Source of the DNA: Frankia nepalensis
GTDB lineage: Bacteria > Actinomycetota > Actinomycetes > Frankiales > Frankiaceae
Reading direction: 5' to 3'
Length of the DNA: 49,886 bases
Assembly (NCBI RefSeq): GCF_016786325.1
Contig: NZ_JADWYU010000247.1
Location: 6,075 to 55,960 of the forward strand
Part shown: positions 1-7,952 of the stretch, piece by piece
Position numbering within the stretch: the stretch's first letter is position 1
How the letters are laid out: every line of letters begins with the position of its first letter
The notes under the pieces: generated by a model
Told to the model about the DNA's origin: nothing
What the model saw: only the letters and a program-made list of their open reading frames with translations
Databases searched by the model: none
Program-made: the position numbers and the translations under genes

Positions 1-54
1 CGGGTGCCGGGGTCGTGTCCTCCTGCCGGCAGGAGGACACGACCCCGGCACCCG
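1..54. repeat. Perfect 54-bp palindrome at the window edge
   Basis: Bases 1-27 are the exact reverse complement of bases 28-54, with no mismatch and no loop (centre CCGG at 26-29). It may extend to the left of the window. It could be a very strong transcription terminator for a gene outside the window, a cruciform-forming site, or the scar of an inverted duplication. No T-run follows, so a terminator role is only inferred. Confidence 0.85.
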
Positions 55-99
55 GATACCAGAAACTCGTTACTCAGTGTCGCGTGACATTCGATGCGT

Positions 100-1201
100 C
101 TAGGGCGCGTATCGCGTTGCGATCTCTTCATGATCGATTTTCGTGGTGGGTTCGGGTCCGGTAGGTCCCCGTGTATGACGCGCGCGCAGGTGACGGACGA
201 GGAGTGGGCGTTCATCGAGCCCTACCTGCCGGTCGGGGAGTTCGGTCCGTATCCGGCCAGGTTGCGGGCGCAGTTCGAGGGTGTGGTGTGGCGGTTTCGG
301 ACGGGCAGCCAGTGGCGGGAGATACCGGAGCAGTTCGGGGCCTGGTCGACGGTGCACAACCGGTTCCGGCAGTGGCGGGACGCCGGGGTCTTCGCGGCCC
401 TGCTGGAAGGCATGATCGCCGAGGCCGCGAAGCGGGGTGCGGTGGACCTGTCCCTGGTCAGTGTGGACTCGACCACGTCCCGCGCCCATCACGACGCCGC
501 GGGGATGCATCTGGATCCCGACGTGTTGGCGGCGGTGGAGAAGGCCGCCGTCGAACAGGAGAAGGCCAGGCAAAAAGGGGTGAGGCGGAAGCACAATCCG
601 GACGCGGAGTCGAGGACGGCGACGGGCGGGAGGAACGGCGACGGGTCCGACGCCGGCACAGGGCCCGGCTAAAGGCCGCACTGCTGGGACGGTCACGGGG
701 CGGGCAGACCAGCAAGATCCACCTTGCCGCCGACCGGCGGTGTCGACCGTTGGCGTTCGTGTTGACCGAGGGCCAGGCCGCGGACAGCCCGCAGTTCGTC
801 CCCGTGCTGAAGAAGGTCCGGGTCAGGGGGCCTGTCGGGCGTCCCCGCGTCCGGCCCGACGCGGTCGCCGCGGACAAGGCGTACTCGTCCCGCGGTAACC
901 GCGCCCACCTGCGCGGGCGCGGTATCAGGGCTGTCATCCCGCAGAAGGCCGACCAGGCCGCCAACCGGAAGAAGAAGGGCCGCGGGGGTGGTCGGCCGGT
1001 CCGCCACGATATCGACCTCTACAAGGAGCGGAACACCGTCGAGCGTCTGATCAACAAGCTGAAGGCCTGGCGAGGTATCGCCACCCGCTACGACAAGACC
1101 CCGGGCAGCTACCTCGCCGGCCTCCACCTCCGCGCCTCCATGATCTGGATCAAGGAACTTGCGTGACCCATCCCTTGATCACAACCAAATACGCGCCCTA
1201 G
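100..1201 (+). mobile_element. IS5-family insertion sequence (complete)
   Basis: The transposase gene is bracketed by terminal inverted repeats. The left end starts GGCGCGTAT at 104 and the right end is its reverse complement ending at 1197. Similarity continues imperfectly inward for about 21 bases (GTTGCGATC against GTTGTGATC). Both ends are flanked by CTAG (100-103 and 1198-1201), which could be the target duplication or a 2-bp TA duplication inside a CTAG target. Both ends are present, so the copy may still be mobile. Confidence 0.8.
175..1166 (+). CDS. IS5-family transposase, two reading frames joined by a -1 shift
   Basis: The N-terminal part starts at ATG 175 (MTRAQVTDEEW) and reads in one frame to a stop at 670-672. 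It carries the DUF4096-like DNA-binding region and the first catalytic Asp (VSVDSTTSRAHH). The C-terminal part (GRSRGGQTSKIHLAADRR, then AADKAYSS and ERLINKLKAWRG) lies in the -1 frame and ends at 1166. Together they make a standard DDE transposase. Known IS5/IS427 relatives often use programmed -1 frameshifting, so this is probably not a broken gene. Candidate slip sites are the A5G4 run at 572-580 and the stretch just before the stop at 670. A simple frameshift mutation is the alternative. Confidence 0.8.
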
Positions 1202-1278
1202 GACGCTACCTCGCCCTGTCGATCCGTTGACCAGCGCGGATAACCCGAAGTGACGGGAGTAGGGGCGACCGTGAGTAA

Positions 1279-1833
1279 CTAATTGTGGACGGTACCGTAC
1301 CCGACGGTGGTGAAACCGTACGGCTGCGGCTTGTGGTAGGTGAAGTGGTAGGTGCCGCTGTTTCCTACACCGATCCAGCAGTAGCCGTGCTGGCCGCCGG
1401 TCGTCGGGTAGGCGATCGCCGAGTAGTCGGTGCTGCCCTTGTGGAGCTGGATCACGATGTAGGTTTGTGGACCCGCGCTCGACGTCGCCGTGAAATCGTT
1501 GCAGAAAATCCCGTTGGGCGACGCGTTCATGTCGCGACCCCGCAGGTTGCTGTCGAATTCGACGGTGTAGTTGAACGGCAGGCTCGCTCCGAAAGTGCTG
1601 ACTCCGCCGCCGCTCTCGGTGGTGGTGACGGTCGTGCCGCCCGGGCCCTGCGTGTAGTGATCGACAGCGATCCCGCTGGGCGCGACGTAGCTCGACGGCT
1701 TCGCGGTGGCGGTAGGGACTGGGACCGCCTTCGTCACGGGAGCGGTGTCAGCGGCACTCGCCTGCCCCGCCATGGCCAGCGCACCGATCAGCGCGGCCAA
1801 CGGAACCATCAAGCGCAGCCTTCTTGAACTCAC
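1279..1833 (-). CDS. Secreted protein of unknown function
   Basis: GTG at 1833 is preferred as start because GAGGGG lies about 6 nt upstream; an in-frame start at 1893 would add a hydrophilic-hydrophobic stretch without a ribosome site. The 184-aa product begins with a classical signal peptide: basic VSSRRLRL, a hydrophobic core MVPLAALIGALAMA, and a likely signal peptidase cut after GQASA. The mature part is Ser/Thr/Gly-rich with two Cys (in GIFCNDF and HGYCWIG) that could form a disulfide, and Tyr/His-rich repeats near the end (YHFTYHKPQPYG). I do not recognise a family. It stands alone between the IS5 element and the CRISPR remnant and is the only clearly exported protein in the window. 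Confidence 0.75.
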   Translation of the reverse strand: MSSRRLRLMVPLAALIGALAMAGQASAADTAPVTKAVPVPTATAKPSSYVAPSGIAVDHYTQGPGGTTVTTTESGGGVSTFGASLPFNYTVEFDSNLRGRDMNASPNGIFCNDFTATSSAGPQTYIVIQLHKGSTDYSAIAYPTTGGQHGYCWIGVGNSGTYHFTYHKPQPYGFTTVGYGTVHN

Positions 1834-2651
1834 GTTGAACCCCTCACAACAGATAAGGAAACAAGAGAGCGCAGCGCAATACGCCACCGACACAGCCCAA
1901 GGGTGACGTGATTGCGGCAGCGGAAAACAACCTAGTCGACCTCTCTACGGTCAGTGTGCGTTTCGGAAAAATTTCCGCCAGAACTAGCTCGACCCTTGAC
2001 GGCCCACGCGCTGCAGGGATGATGCCCGAGCGCAGGCTTCGGCGGGCCACTAAAACTACAGGGAGTAGCGACTGTCGTTGACTGTCTGTGACCATTCTTC
2101 CTATTTGAGGTGGCGGACTTTCATCGGCTTCCCGGTCCTTGTCTCGACTGTTCTCCCTGCTTAGTTCGTAGATCAATACAATGGTTATTGATCCCCAGCG
2201 CGGTCGGATGCTGGGCCAGGTGGGAACAGCGTGTATGCGATCTACCGAGGATCTTGTGGCGTATGTCGCTGTCAGTTACTGGCGCAGTGCGCGGTTAGGT
2301 CTACGCCGGAGACCGGGACAGGCTGTGGAGGGTCAAGGCGGCGCAGCCCGCTTCCTCGGCCGACGGCTGACCCGCCGGCTGGTCGACCAGGACATCGGGT
2401 TTGGCCTCGGAGGGGGCGCGCGGCGCCACCTCCATAGGTGGCCGTCGGACGGCGGTGACCACGCGGGGGCTGGCGGCGGGCCGTGCTGGGGTTGCCGGGC
2501 GTCGGCCTGGGCCCGGGCCGACGGCAGGGCCTTGCGAAGGTATGGCCCTTTCGGAGGGCACTGCCGGTCGTCTACCCGGTTGGTGACCTCGATCGTGATC
2601 CGGACGTTGCGTGACGCGCGGGTCAGCGGGATCGCGATGGTCAGGTCGGCC
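1834..2651. other. Non-coding stretch, no gene recognised
   Basis: About 820 bases lie between the secreted protein and the CRISPR repeats. The open frames here have no ribosome-binding site, no recognisable domain and overlap one another on both strands. The first 350 bases are less GC-rich than the surroundings and probably hold the promoter of the secreted-protein gene. No cas gene or recognisable cas fragment was found. Confidence 0.5.
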
Positions 2652-2920
2652 GGCGGGATGGCTCGGGCGTGGGGAGGACGAATCGGCCGGCCATCAGGTC
2701 CGCCTCGTCGTCGGATCACCCCCACGGGCTTGGAAGGACGTCGCGATTCCAGACATCTACGTCTGCTTCGCCGGATTACCCCTGCGGCGTGGGGAGGACA
2801 TGTCGTCAAGGTCGACGAGGATCCCCGCAGGGGATCATCCCAACGGGCGTGGGGAGGACGCCCGCACGGAGGTGAGTCTGATGTCGCTGGTCGGATCACC
2901 CCCACGGGCATGGGGAGGAC
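2652..2920 (-). CRISPR. Short degenerate CRISPR array, type I-E geometry, five repeats
   Basis: Repeats lie at 2652-2679, 2713-2739, 2773-2799, 2832-2859 and 2893-2920, with spacers of 33, 33, 32 and 33 bp between them. All share the end GGGGAGGAC or a near form, and four share GGAT(C/T)A(C/T)CCC at the other end. Repeat ends are 60, 60, 60 and 61 bp apart. On the minus strand the repeat begins GTCCTCCCC and ends GGGTGATCC, close to the type I-E form of actinobacteria, with a CCCCACG/CGTGGGG hairpin. Read this way, the leader-distal copy (2652-2679) has lost its 3' half, as terminal repeats often do. No AT-rich leader is seen at 2921-3023 and no cas genes are in the window. Several repeats carry substitutions or one-base deletions, so this looks like an orphan or relic array. 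Confidence 0.85.
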
Positions 2921-3023
2921 GTCGAACTGGGCCGGCCAGGACAGCGGGCACGTCGGCCATCGTCAGCCCTAGCGAGCGCGCGTACAGCGCGGCCCGCATC
3001 CCGCCGGCCATGGGTCGTGGAAT

Positions 3024-4286
3024 CTACCGGTCTGCGGGTGTTCGGGCGTTGTGGAGCATGGCGGCGAGTTCGTCGAGTTCGGGCAGGTCTGGGCGGCGGC
3101 GGGTGAGGGCGGTGTGCAGGTGGCTGATCCGCTGGATCACTGCCTCGCCGGGGGAGCCGGCCATGACGGCCAGGGCGTACCGGCCGGCGTCGGCCGCGGC
3201 GACCGGGTTGTTGGGGACGAGGTTCTCGGCGAGTGCGGCCCACACGGCGCCCGCGGTGGTGGCTTGTGTGGCGTCGCGGGCGCCCAGGGTGGCGCAGGCG
3301 TGCCACTCGGCTGACTCGCCGGTGCGGAGGTCGGTGGGGGTGAGGGCGGCGTGGAGGCGGTCGCGGGTGTGGTCGAACATCCAGGAATCGGGGTGTTTGG
3401 CCAGGGTGTCGCGCAGGGTGAGGAAGGCTTCGCGGGCCTGCGCCATGTCGCCGGCGCCAGCGTGGGCGGCGGCCTCGAAGGCAGTCAGTCGGGCCCGCAG
3501 GAACGGGTGCGCTGGTGGCTGGGTCGACCTCCGGGCCGCGGCGGCCGTGTCGGCGGCGCTGCTGAAGCACCCGTTGTGGAAGGACATGCACGTCTGTAGC
3601 AGTGCGACCGAACCAGCCAGGAGCGGGTCCTCGCCTTTGGCGTGCTGCGCGGCGAGCGCCGCGAACGTGGCGGCGTTGGCGCCGTGACCTATGTGGAAGG
3701 CGAGCCGGGCGAGCAGATAGGAGGACTGCCCGCCGAGCAGGCGAAGCTCCTGATGGACGCGGAGGCTGACGCGGCGGTGGAGCGCACGGTGGATCTGCCG
3801 CTGCCGGTGAGCGAGCACCGAGAGCAGCAGGTCGGAGTCGGCCGTGTAGTAGGTGGCCATGACCTTCTCGAGATCTTCGCCGATCTCGATCAGAGTGATC
3901 GGGTCAGGGTCCGCGTGGTGCATCAGCCGGGATACGGTCGCCGCCATCGTGGCGAGGTCGCGCAGCGTCTGATCGGGAGTACCCGCTGTCGGTTCGTCGG
4001 CACCGTCCTCACCGAGGCCGAGTTCCTTGAGGTGCTGGTCGTGCCAGGCACGCCAGCGCAGGGTGAGTAGCTCCCCGGCACCGCCCAGCACGGCCTGGAG
4101 CGCGCAGACCAGGTGAACAGAGGGCAGCTCCCGCCCGTTCTCGATCCGGGACAGCCGCGCCCGGTCGCATCCGGCGAGCCGGGCGACGACCTGTTCCTGC
4201 GTCAGACAAGCGTCGCCGCGCAGTTCGCGGACTCGCCTCCCGAGTCTTTCCAGCGAGGTCCCCTGCAGGTCATCGAGGTCACCCAT
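3024..4286 (-). CDS. XRE-family regulator with TPR-like C-terminal domain
   Basis: This 420-aa protein has an N-terminal helix-turn-helix at about residues 12-68 (LTQEQVVARLAGCDRARLSR, then IENGRELPS), the standard XRE fold. The remaining 350 residues are Ala-rich helical repeats of the TPR type (for example LLAGSVALLQTC, FLRARLTAFEAAAHAGAGD, NNPVAAADAGRYALAVM). Such proteins are common regulators in actinobacteria and are thought to sense a peptide or small molecule through the TPR part; the ligand is unknown. ATG 4286 follows GAGAAAAGG. The stop lies next to the CRISPR remnant. The gene resembles the regulators at 6079-7713, 15561-16943 and the truncated one at 20170-21280, which suggests a lineage-specific family expansion. 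Confidence 0.85.
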   Translation of the reverse strand: MGDLDDLQGTSLERLGRRVRELRGDACLTQEQVVARLAGCDRARLSRIENGRELPSVHLVCALQAVLGGAGELLTLRWRAWHDQHLKELGLGEDGADEPTAGTPDQTLRDLATMAATVSRLMHHADPDPITLIEIGEDLEKVMATYYTADSDLLLSVLAHRQRQIHRALHRRVSLRVHQELRLLGGQSSYLLARLAFHIGHGANAATFAALAAQHAKGEDPLLAGSVALLQTCMSFHNGCFSSAADTAAAARRSTQPPAHPFLRARLTAFEAAAHAGAGDMAQAREAFLTLRDTLAKHPDSWMFDHTRDRLHAALTPTDLRTGESAEWHACATLGARDATQATTAGAVWAALAENLVPNNPVAAADAGRYALAVMAGSPGEAVIQRISHLHTALTRRRPDLPELDELAAMLHNARTPADR

Positions 4287-4342
4287 GTCGCCTTTTCTCC
4301 GTGCCCGTGTGGTGGCGGATCATCAGACGACGAGCATCATGC

Positions 4343-4361
4343 CACCCTAAGTAGAGGTGTC
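4343..4361. promoter_or_regulatory. Possible operator upstream of the XRE gene
   Basis: The sequence GCCACCCTAAGTAGAGGTG lies about 57 bases upstream of the regulator start. Read on the minus strand it contains TTAGGGTGGCA, similar to one arm of the inverted repeat at 7823-7845 in front of another XRE/TPR regulator. Autoregulation through such a box is inferred only. Confidence 0.35.
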
Positions 4362-4489
4362 AGCACTCAGGAGTTGCGATCTTGTCGCAAACGGAGCTGG
4401 TCCGGTGACGAGCCGCATTCGGCCGTTGACCGCGCCTGCCGATAGGCCGCGGCAAGGTCCCGGACGAGCTCTGCCTGGCTGATGTGCCC

Positions 4490-4860
4490 GGCGGCGGACG
4501 GTTCGGCCGTCGCAGCCGCCGTATCAAGGATGAAGGCGAGCGGCATCCGCTGCTTCGCGTGGCTACGCCGTCGGTCGGAAGAGTTCCCGTGTCGCCGCGG
4601 ACGGTCGGGCCGCCCGTGCGCCGCATCGGAAGTAGCGGGTCGACATCAGCCACAGCAGCGTGCCGCCCGGCCTCGGCGTGGTGTTTCCGTGACCCGTGAT
4701 CCCGACGGTGCGCCGAACCGGACGCGCTGAGGCGGTGGCGGACGGCTCGGCCGTCACGGTTGCCGCATCACCCCGCCGCCCCCAGGACGGGGAGGGTTCT
4801 GCGTTGGCCGCGGACGGTCGGGCCGGCCAGCGCGCCGCACCAGAAGTGAAAGGCCAACTC
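4490..4860. repeat. Two imperfect direct copies in a non-coding region
   Basis: The 630-base gap before the 4918 gene holds two related segments, roughly 4490-4640 and 4735-4860. Shared blocks include GCGGACGG(T/C)TCGGCCGTC near the start and CCGCGGACGGTCGGGCCG near the end; the middle parts differ and the second copy is shorter. No gene is apparent in either copy. They may be diverged copies of a small mobile or intergenic repeat, or a regulatory region duplicated in tandem. Confidence 0.5.
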
Positions 4861-4917
4861 CGGCCACGTCGGCCAGCCATCGGCTCGCCGCGGGAACCTG
4901 AAAGAAAGGGCTGGGCT

Positions 4918-5460
4918 ATGAACAGCGAAACCGCGATCCTCGTCGAGGACATCACCACCCGAGTGCAGCGCGCCATCCGCGTCGGCGACTACCCCGCCAT
5001 CGTCGGGCTGCACGGCGAGCGGACGCTGATCCTCAGCGACTACGACTACCTGACCAACTGGGTGACCAGCCTGGACTTCGAGATCCGCGCCGCCGCGAAA
5101 GCCCAGGTCAACACCACCCACCGATGGGTCTTCGCCGTCGCCCAGGTCTGGCACGACGACGGCGACACCATCCAGGCCCGGCCCCTGTTCACCGGCCCCC
5201 TTCAGCCGGGCGAGACCGAGACGATCCACTGGATGAGCTGCGACGCCGACGACGGCATCGACTACGGCCGCGTCCAGTTCGCCCGCCGCCCAGACGGCGA
5301 ACCCGTCTTCGACGACGCCGAATACTTCGCCTGCCCCATGGACGCCGGCAACCGGCTGCCCGGCGCCGCCATGCACCGCCTCCTGACCGCCGGCATCCCC
5401 GACCTGGCCACAGCCATCCAGCAGCGACCCCGGATGGCAGCGATCAACAACCCGGGATGA
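4918..5460 (+). CDS. Hypothetical protein (180 aa)
   Basis: ATG 4918 is chosen because AAAGAAAGGG precedes it by about 7 nt; a longer frame to 4696 runs through the repeat region and has low-complexity content. The product is acidic and soluble, with no signal peptide or membrane segment. Features visible are VGLHGERTLILSDYDYL near residue 30, HRWVFAVAQVWHDDGD near 70 and HWMSCDADDGIDYGRVQFAR near 105. I do not recognise the family. A strong hairpin follows directly, so it is probably monocistronic. Confidence 0.65.
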   Translation: MNSETAILVEDITTRVQRAIRVGDYPAIVGLHGERTLILSDYDYLTNWVTSLDFEIRAAAKAQVNTTHRWVFAVAQVWHDDGDTIQARPLFTGPLQPGETETIHWMSCDADDGIDYGRVQFARRPDGEPVFDDAEYFACPMDAGNRLPGAAMHRLLTAGIPDLATAIQQRPRMAAINNPG

Positions 5461-5492
5461 TCACTCCGGCGGTACCCCCGAAGCGGAGTGAT
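5460..5492. terminator. Bidirectional terminator hairpin between convergent genes
   Basis: ATCACTCCG (5460-5468) and CGGAGTGAT (5484-5492) form a perfect 9-bp stem with a 15-base loop. It starts at the last base of the stop codon of the plus-strand gene and lies 65 bases beyond the end of the convergent deaminase gene. There is no T-run, as is usual in actinobacteria. Confidence 0.7.
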
Positions 5493-5556
5493 GATCACCG
5501 AGTCGGGCGCGGTGCTGTGAACCGGTGGTTGAAGCCACCCAGACGATGAAGGCGGG

Positions 5557-6009
5557 TCAGACCGAGAGGTGGGCGTTCATGGCGCGGGCCTGCTCGGCGA
5601 GTTCGGGTAGTTCCACGACGGTGACGCCGGCTTGGGTGAGGAGCTCGTAGCCTTGGCAGTCGGCGACGAAGAGGCTGGGCTCGCGCCAGGCGATGACCAC
5701 CCGGGGGATCTTCGCGTCCAGGATGTGCTGGGTGCAGGTGCGCGGCCGGGACTTGCGCTGGGAGCAGGGTTCAAGGGTGCTGTAGATCGTCGCGGTGGCG
5801 AGCCGGGGGTCGTCAGGGGCGATCTTCGCGAGTGCGGACTCCTCGGCGTGTACCGCGTCGTCGACCTCGCGGGAGAAGCCGAAGGCGATCTCCTCGTTGT
5901 TCTCGTCGACGATGACGGCGCCCACCGAGTAGGCGCCGTCGGCGGGCGGGCAGCGGTGGGCGAGTTCGATAGCCCGGGTCATCCAACGGTGGTCATCGAG
6001 CTGGGGCAT
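5557..6009 (-). CDS. RibD-like cytidine/deoxycytidylate deaminase family protein
   Basis: This 150-aa protein has the zinc-dependent deaminase signature: H54-A-E56 for the zinc ligand and catalytic glutamate, and C82 and C92 in EPCSQRKSRPRTC for the other zinc ligands. The nine-residue gap between the two Cys is like the pyrimidine deaminase domain of RibD rather than classic cytidine deaminases. There is no reductase domain, so it is not a complete RibD. Substrate is unknown. The ribosome site is GGAAGGACGAG. It lies 69 bases downstream of the XRE/TPR regulator gene on the same strand, probably in one transcript. Confidence 0.8.
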   Translation of the reverse strand: MPQLDDHRWMTRAIELAHRCPPADGAYSVGAVIVDENNEEIAFGFSREVDDAVHAEESALAKIAPDDPRLATATIYSTLEPCSQRKSRPRTCTQHILDAKIPRVVIAWREPSLFVADCQGYELLTQAGVTVVELPELAEQARAMNAHLSV

Positions 6010-6078
6010 GGAACGGCTCGTCCTTCCCTGGGTCCGGTCCCGGCACGGGTGGTGCGTCGGATGGCCGGTGGGTGGCGG

Positions 6079-7713
6079 TCAGGCGGTCACGGCTGTGGGG
6101 ATCTGGTCCATCGCCTGGCGGAACTCGCGTACCTGAGGGACAGTCTTCCATCCGGCGACTGCTTCGTGCAGTGACCGCAGGCTGGTCATGATGCGGCCGG
6201 AATGCGTGTGGGCACCAACCGTGAGTGCGTGGAGACCGAGCGTCGCGGCTTGCTCTGGTTCGCGTGCTCCTGCGTGTGCGAGGGCTTCGCGGGCGAGGTA
6301 GACGCCGCGGTCGCGGTGGAAGGCGGGGGGCAGGCCGTCGATCGCGGTCCGGAACCCGGTGGCCGCGGCCGGGTAGTCACCGAGTGCGGCGAGGCTGTGC
6401 GCCCGCTGGACTTCGATGTAGGCGGGGCTGAAGAACTGCCCCCAGGGGTCGGTGTCGGGTTCGGCCCGGCCGAGGATGTCGTGGGCCCGGTCGTAGAGCG
6501 TCAGGCATGTGGTCTTCTCGCCGCGTAGCGCGTGGCCGTGCGCGCTGTAGGTCGCGGCGATGGCGGCGAGGCGGCCGGTCGGCTCGGCGCTGGTCAACGC
6601 TGCGTCGGCAACATCAATTGCTTCGCCTGGGTCGCCGCGGTCCGCGGCGAGTTGGCTCTTGCGGGCGAGGATGAACACGGTCGCTTTGGGGTCGCTTGCT
6701 CGGTGTGACCACTCCAACGCTCGGTCGAGCCAGTATCCAGCCGTGGCGTGATCTCCGGTGTCCTGGTGGAGCCATCCGAGGAGATCGGCGAACTGCGTTT
6801 GGATATGGAGCAGCGTCTGCCGCTGTGGGGTGGAACTCGCGCTGTGGCGGAGGTGGGTGGCGATGAGGCCGGTCTGTTCCTGTGCCGCGGTGATGACCTG
6901 GCGCGGTCCGAAGAGGTTGTCGTTCTCCGCGAGCACGGCGCGCAGCCGGGCGAAGTGGTCGACGACGCGTGGGTCCAGCGAAGCCGATCCGGGCGCGATC
7001 ATCGCCATCGTGGCGAGCGGGCTGAGGGTTGCTCCGCCTGCGGCGGTGAGGCCCAGGCCGCGCAGGAATCCCCGGCGATCGAGCGGCATGAGGACGGTCC
7101 TCCCATCCGGGGCGAGCTGAGGAATAAGGATCAAGTCGCCTGGGTCCGTGAGACCGGCTGTGGCGAGGGCTTGCGTTGACGCCGAGGTTTTCCCAGTTCT
7201 GGCGGTGCTGGAGTCGGCTTTGACCGGTCGGTCGGTGGCCGATCCCCATCGTGTCGCCGTGAGCGTGATCGAGGAGCCCGCCGAGGTCCCGGCGGCTCCA
7301 TCCGGCTGGCGGCGCATGCTGTTGATCAGGAACATGTCTGCCGGGGAGAAGTGTTCACGGTCCTCGACGTCGAGCAGGGCGTGGAGATCGCATCCGTACA
7401 CCTCGGCGAGCACGGCGAGGATCTGCGGGGTAGGACGTCGGCGGGCTGGGTGAGGCCAGTTCTCCACCTCGCACAACCGTGGCGCGGTCATCGGGGCGGC
7501 GCCGTCCGGGTCGAGGTCGGCCTGGGTGGCGTAGGCGTTGATGTGGTCGGCGGCCTGCTGCTGTGTCCAGCCGTGTGCGACGCGGTAGGCGGCGCGGGGG
7601 CGTAGCCGAAAGCGGCGGGCGAACTCGATCGCGATCTCGTGGTGACTCATGCCGCTCGCGCGCATCCGAGTCCGCAACTCGTCCTGCTCAACCCTTTGGC
7701 TGGGCCTGTTCAT
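6079..7713 (-). CDS. XRE-family regulator with long TPR domain
   Basis: This 544-aa protein has an atypical N-terminal HTH region (residues about 14-115) containing RVAHGWTQQQAADHINAY and LCEVENWP, which are XRE-like recognition elements separated by an insertion. A Thr/Ser-rich linker follows at about 135-185. RRGFLRGLGLTAAGG near 210 looks like a twin-arginine motif, but is a common conserved linker in these cytoplasmic regulators. TPR-like helices fill residues 240-540 (for example QTQFADLLGWLHQDTGD, GYWLDRALEWSHRASD, FFSPAYIEVQRAHSLAALGD). It may regulate the deaminase gene just downstream, the lanthipeptide genes upstream, or itself. An inverted repeat lies in its promoter region. Confidence 0.85.
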   Translation of the reverse strand: MNRPSQRVEQDELRTRMRASGMSHHEIAIEFARRFRLRPRAAYRVAHGWTQQQAADHINAYATQADLDPDGAAPMTAPRLCEVENWPHPARRRPTPQILAVLAEVYGCDLHALLDVEDREHFSPADMFLINSMRRQPDGAAGTSAGSSITLTATRWGSATDRPVKADSSTARTGKTSASTQALATAGLTDPGDLILIPQLAPDGRTVLMPLDRRGFLRGLGLTAAGGATLSPLATMAMIAPGSASLDPRVVDHFARLRAVLAENDNLFGPRQVITAAQEQTGLIATHLRHSASSTPQRQTLLHIQTQFADLLGWLHQDTGDHATAGYWLDRALEWSHRASDPKATVFILARKSQLAADRGDPGEAIDVADAALTSAEPTGRLAAIAATYSAHGHALRGEKTTCLTLYDRAHDILGRAEPDTDPWGQFFSPAYIEVQRAHSLAALGDYPAAATGFRTAIDGLPPAFHRDRGVYLAREALAHAGAREPEQAATLGLHALTVGAHTHSGRIMTSLRSLHEAVAGWKTVPQVREFRQAMDQIPTAVTA

Positions 7714-7822
7714 GGCGGCGTCGCCACCCCTTCCAGGTCAAGGATGCTCGCTGATCCGGCAGGGGTCGCCCACCGATCGGGCCTCGACCGGAACCCGCCC
7801 ACAGTAACCGGATCCTCACGAT

Positions 7823-7845
7823 AAGGGTGGTAGGTTGCCACCCTT
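7823..7845. promoter_or_regulatory. Inverted-repeat operator candidate upstream of XRE/TPR gene
   Basis: AAGGGTGG and CCACCCTT form perfect 8-bp arms with a 7-bp centre (TAGGTTG), about 110 bases upstream of the regulator start at 7713. The size and symmetry fit a dimeric HTH protein. An AGGGTGG half-site also occurs upstream of the XRE gene that starts at 4286. Alternatively it could be a terminator for the methyltransferase gene, which ends at 7953, about 108 bases before it. Confidence 0.5.
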
Positions 7846-7952
7846 CGCGACCGCCTCGCCCTGCGTCCCGGCGCGACGCTGACGAGTCTGCGGCGGGCTG
7901 CCACGCGGGAACGCGGGTGACAGGCGTCCTGGACGGGACTGGCTGCGTACTG

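Noticed and set aside
2181-2972. 263-aa open frame across the CRISPR repeats
   Set aside because: Its C-terminal half is made of translated repeats and spacers (ITPTGMGR-like) and it has no ribosome site.
7300-7720. Twin-arginine signal in the 6079-7713 regulator
   Set aside because: RRGFLRGLG lies about 210 residues into a cytoplasmic regulator and recurs as a linker in its paralogues; it is not an export signal.
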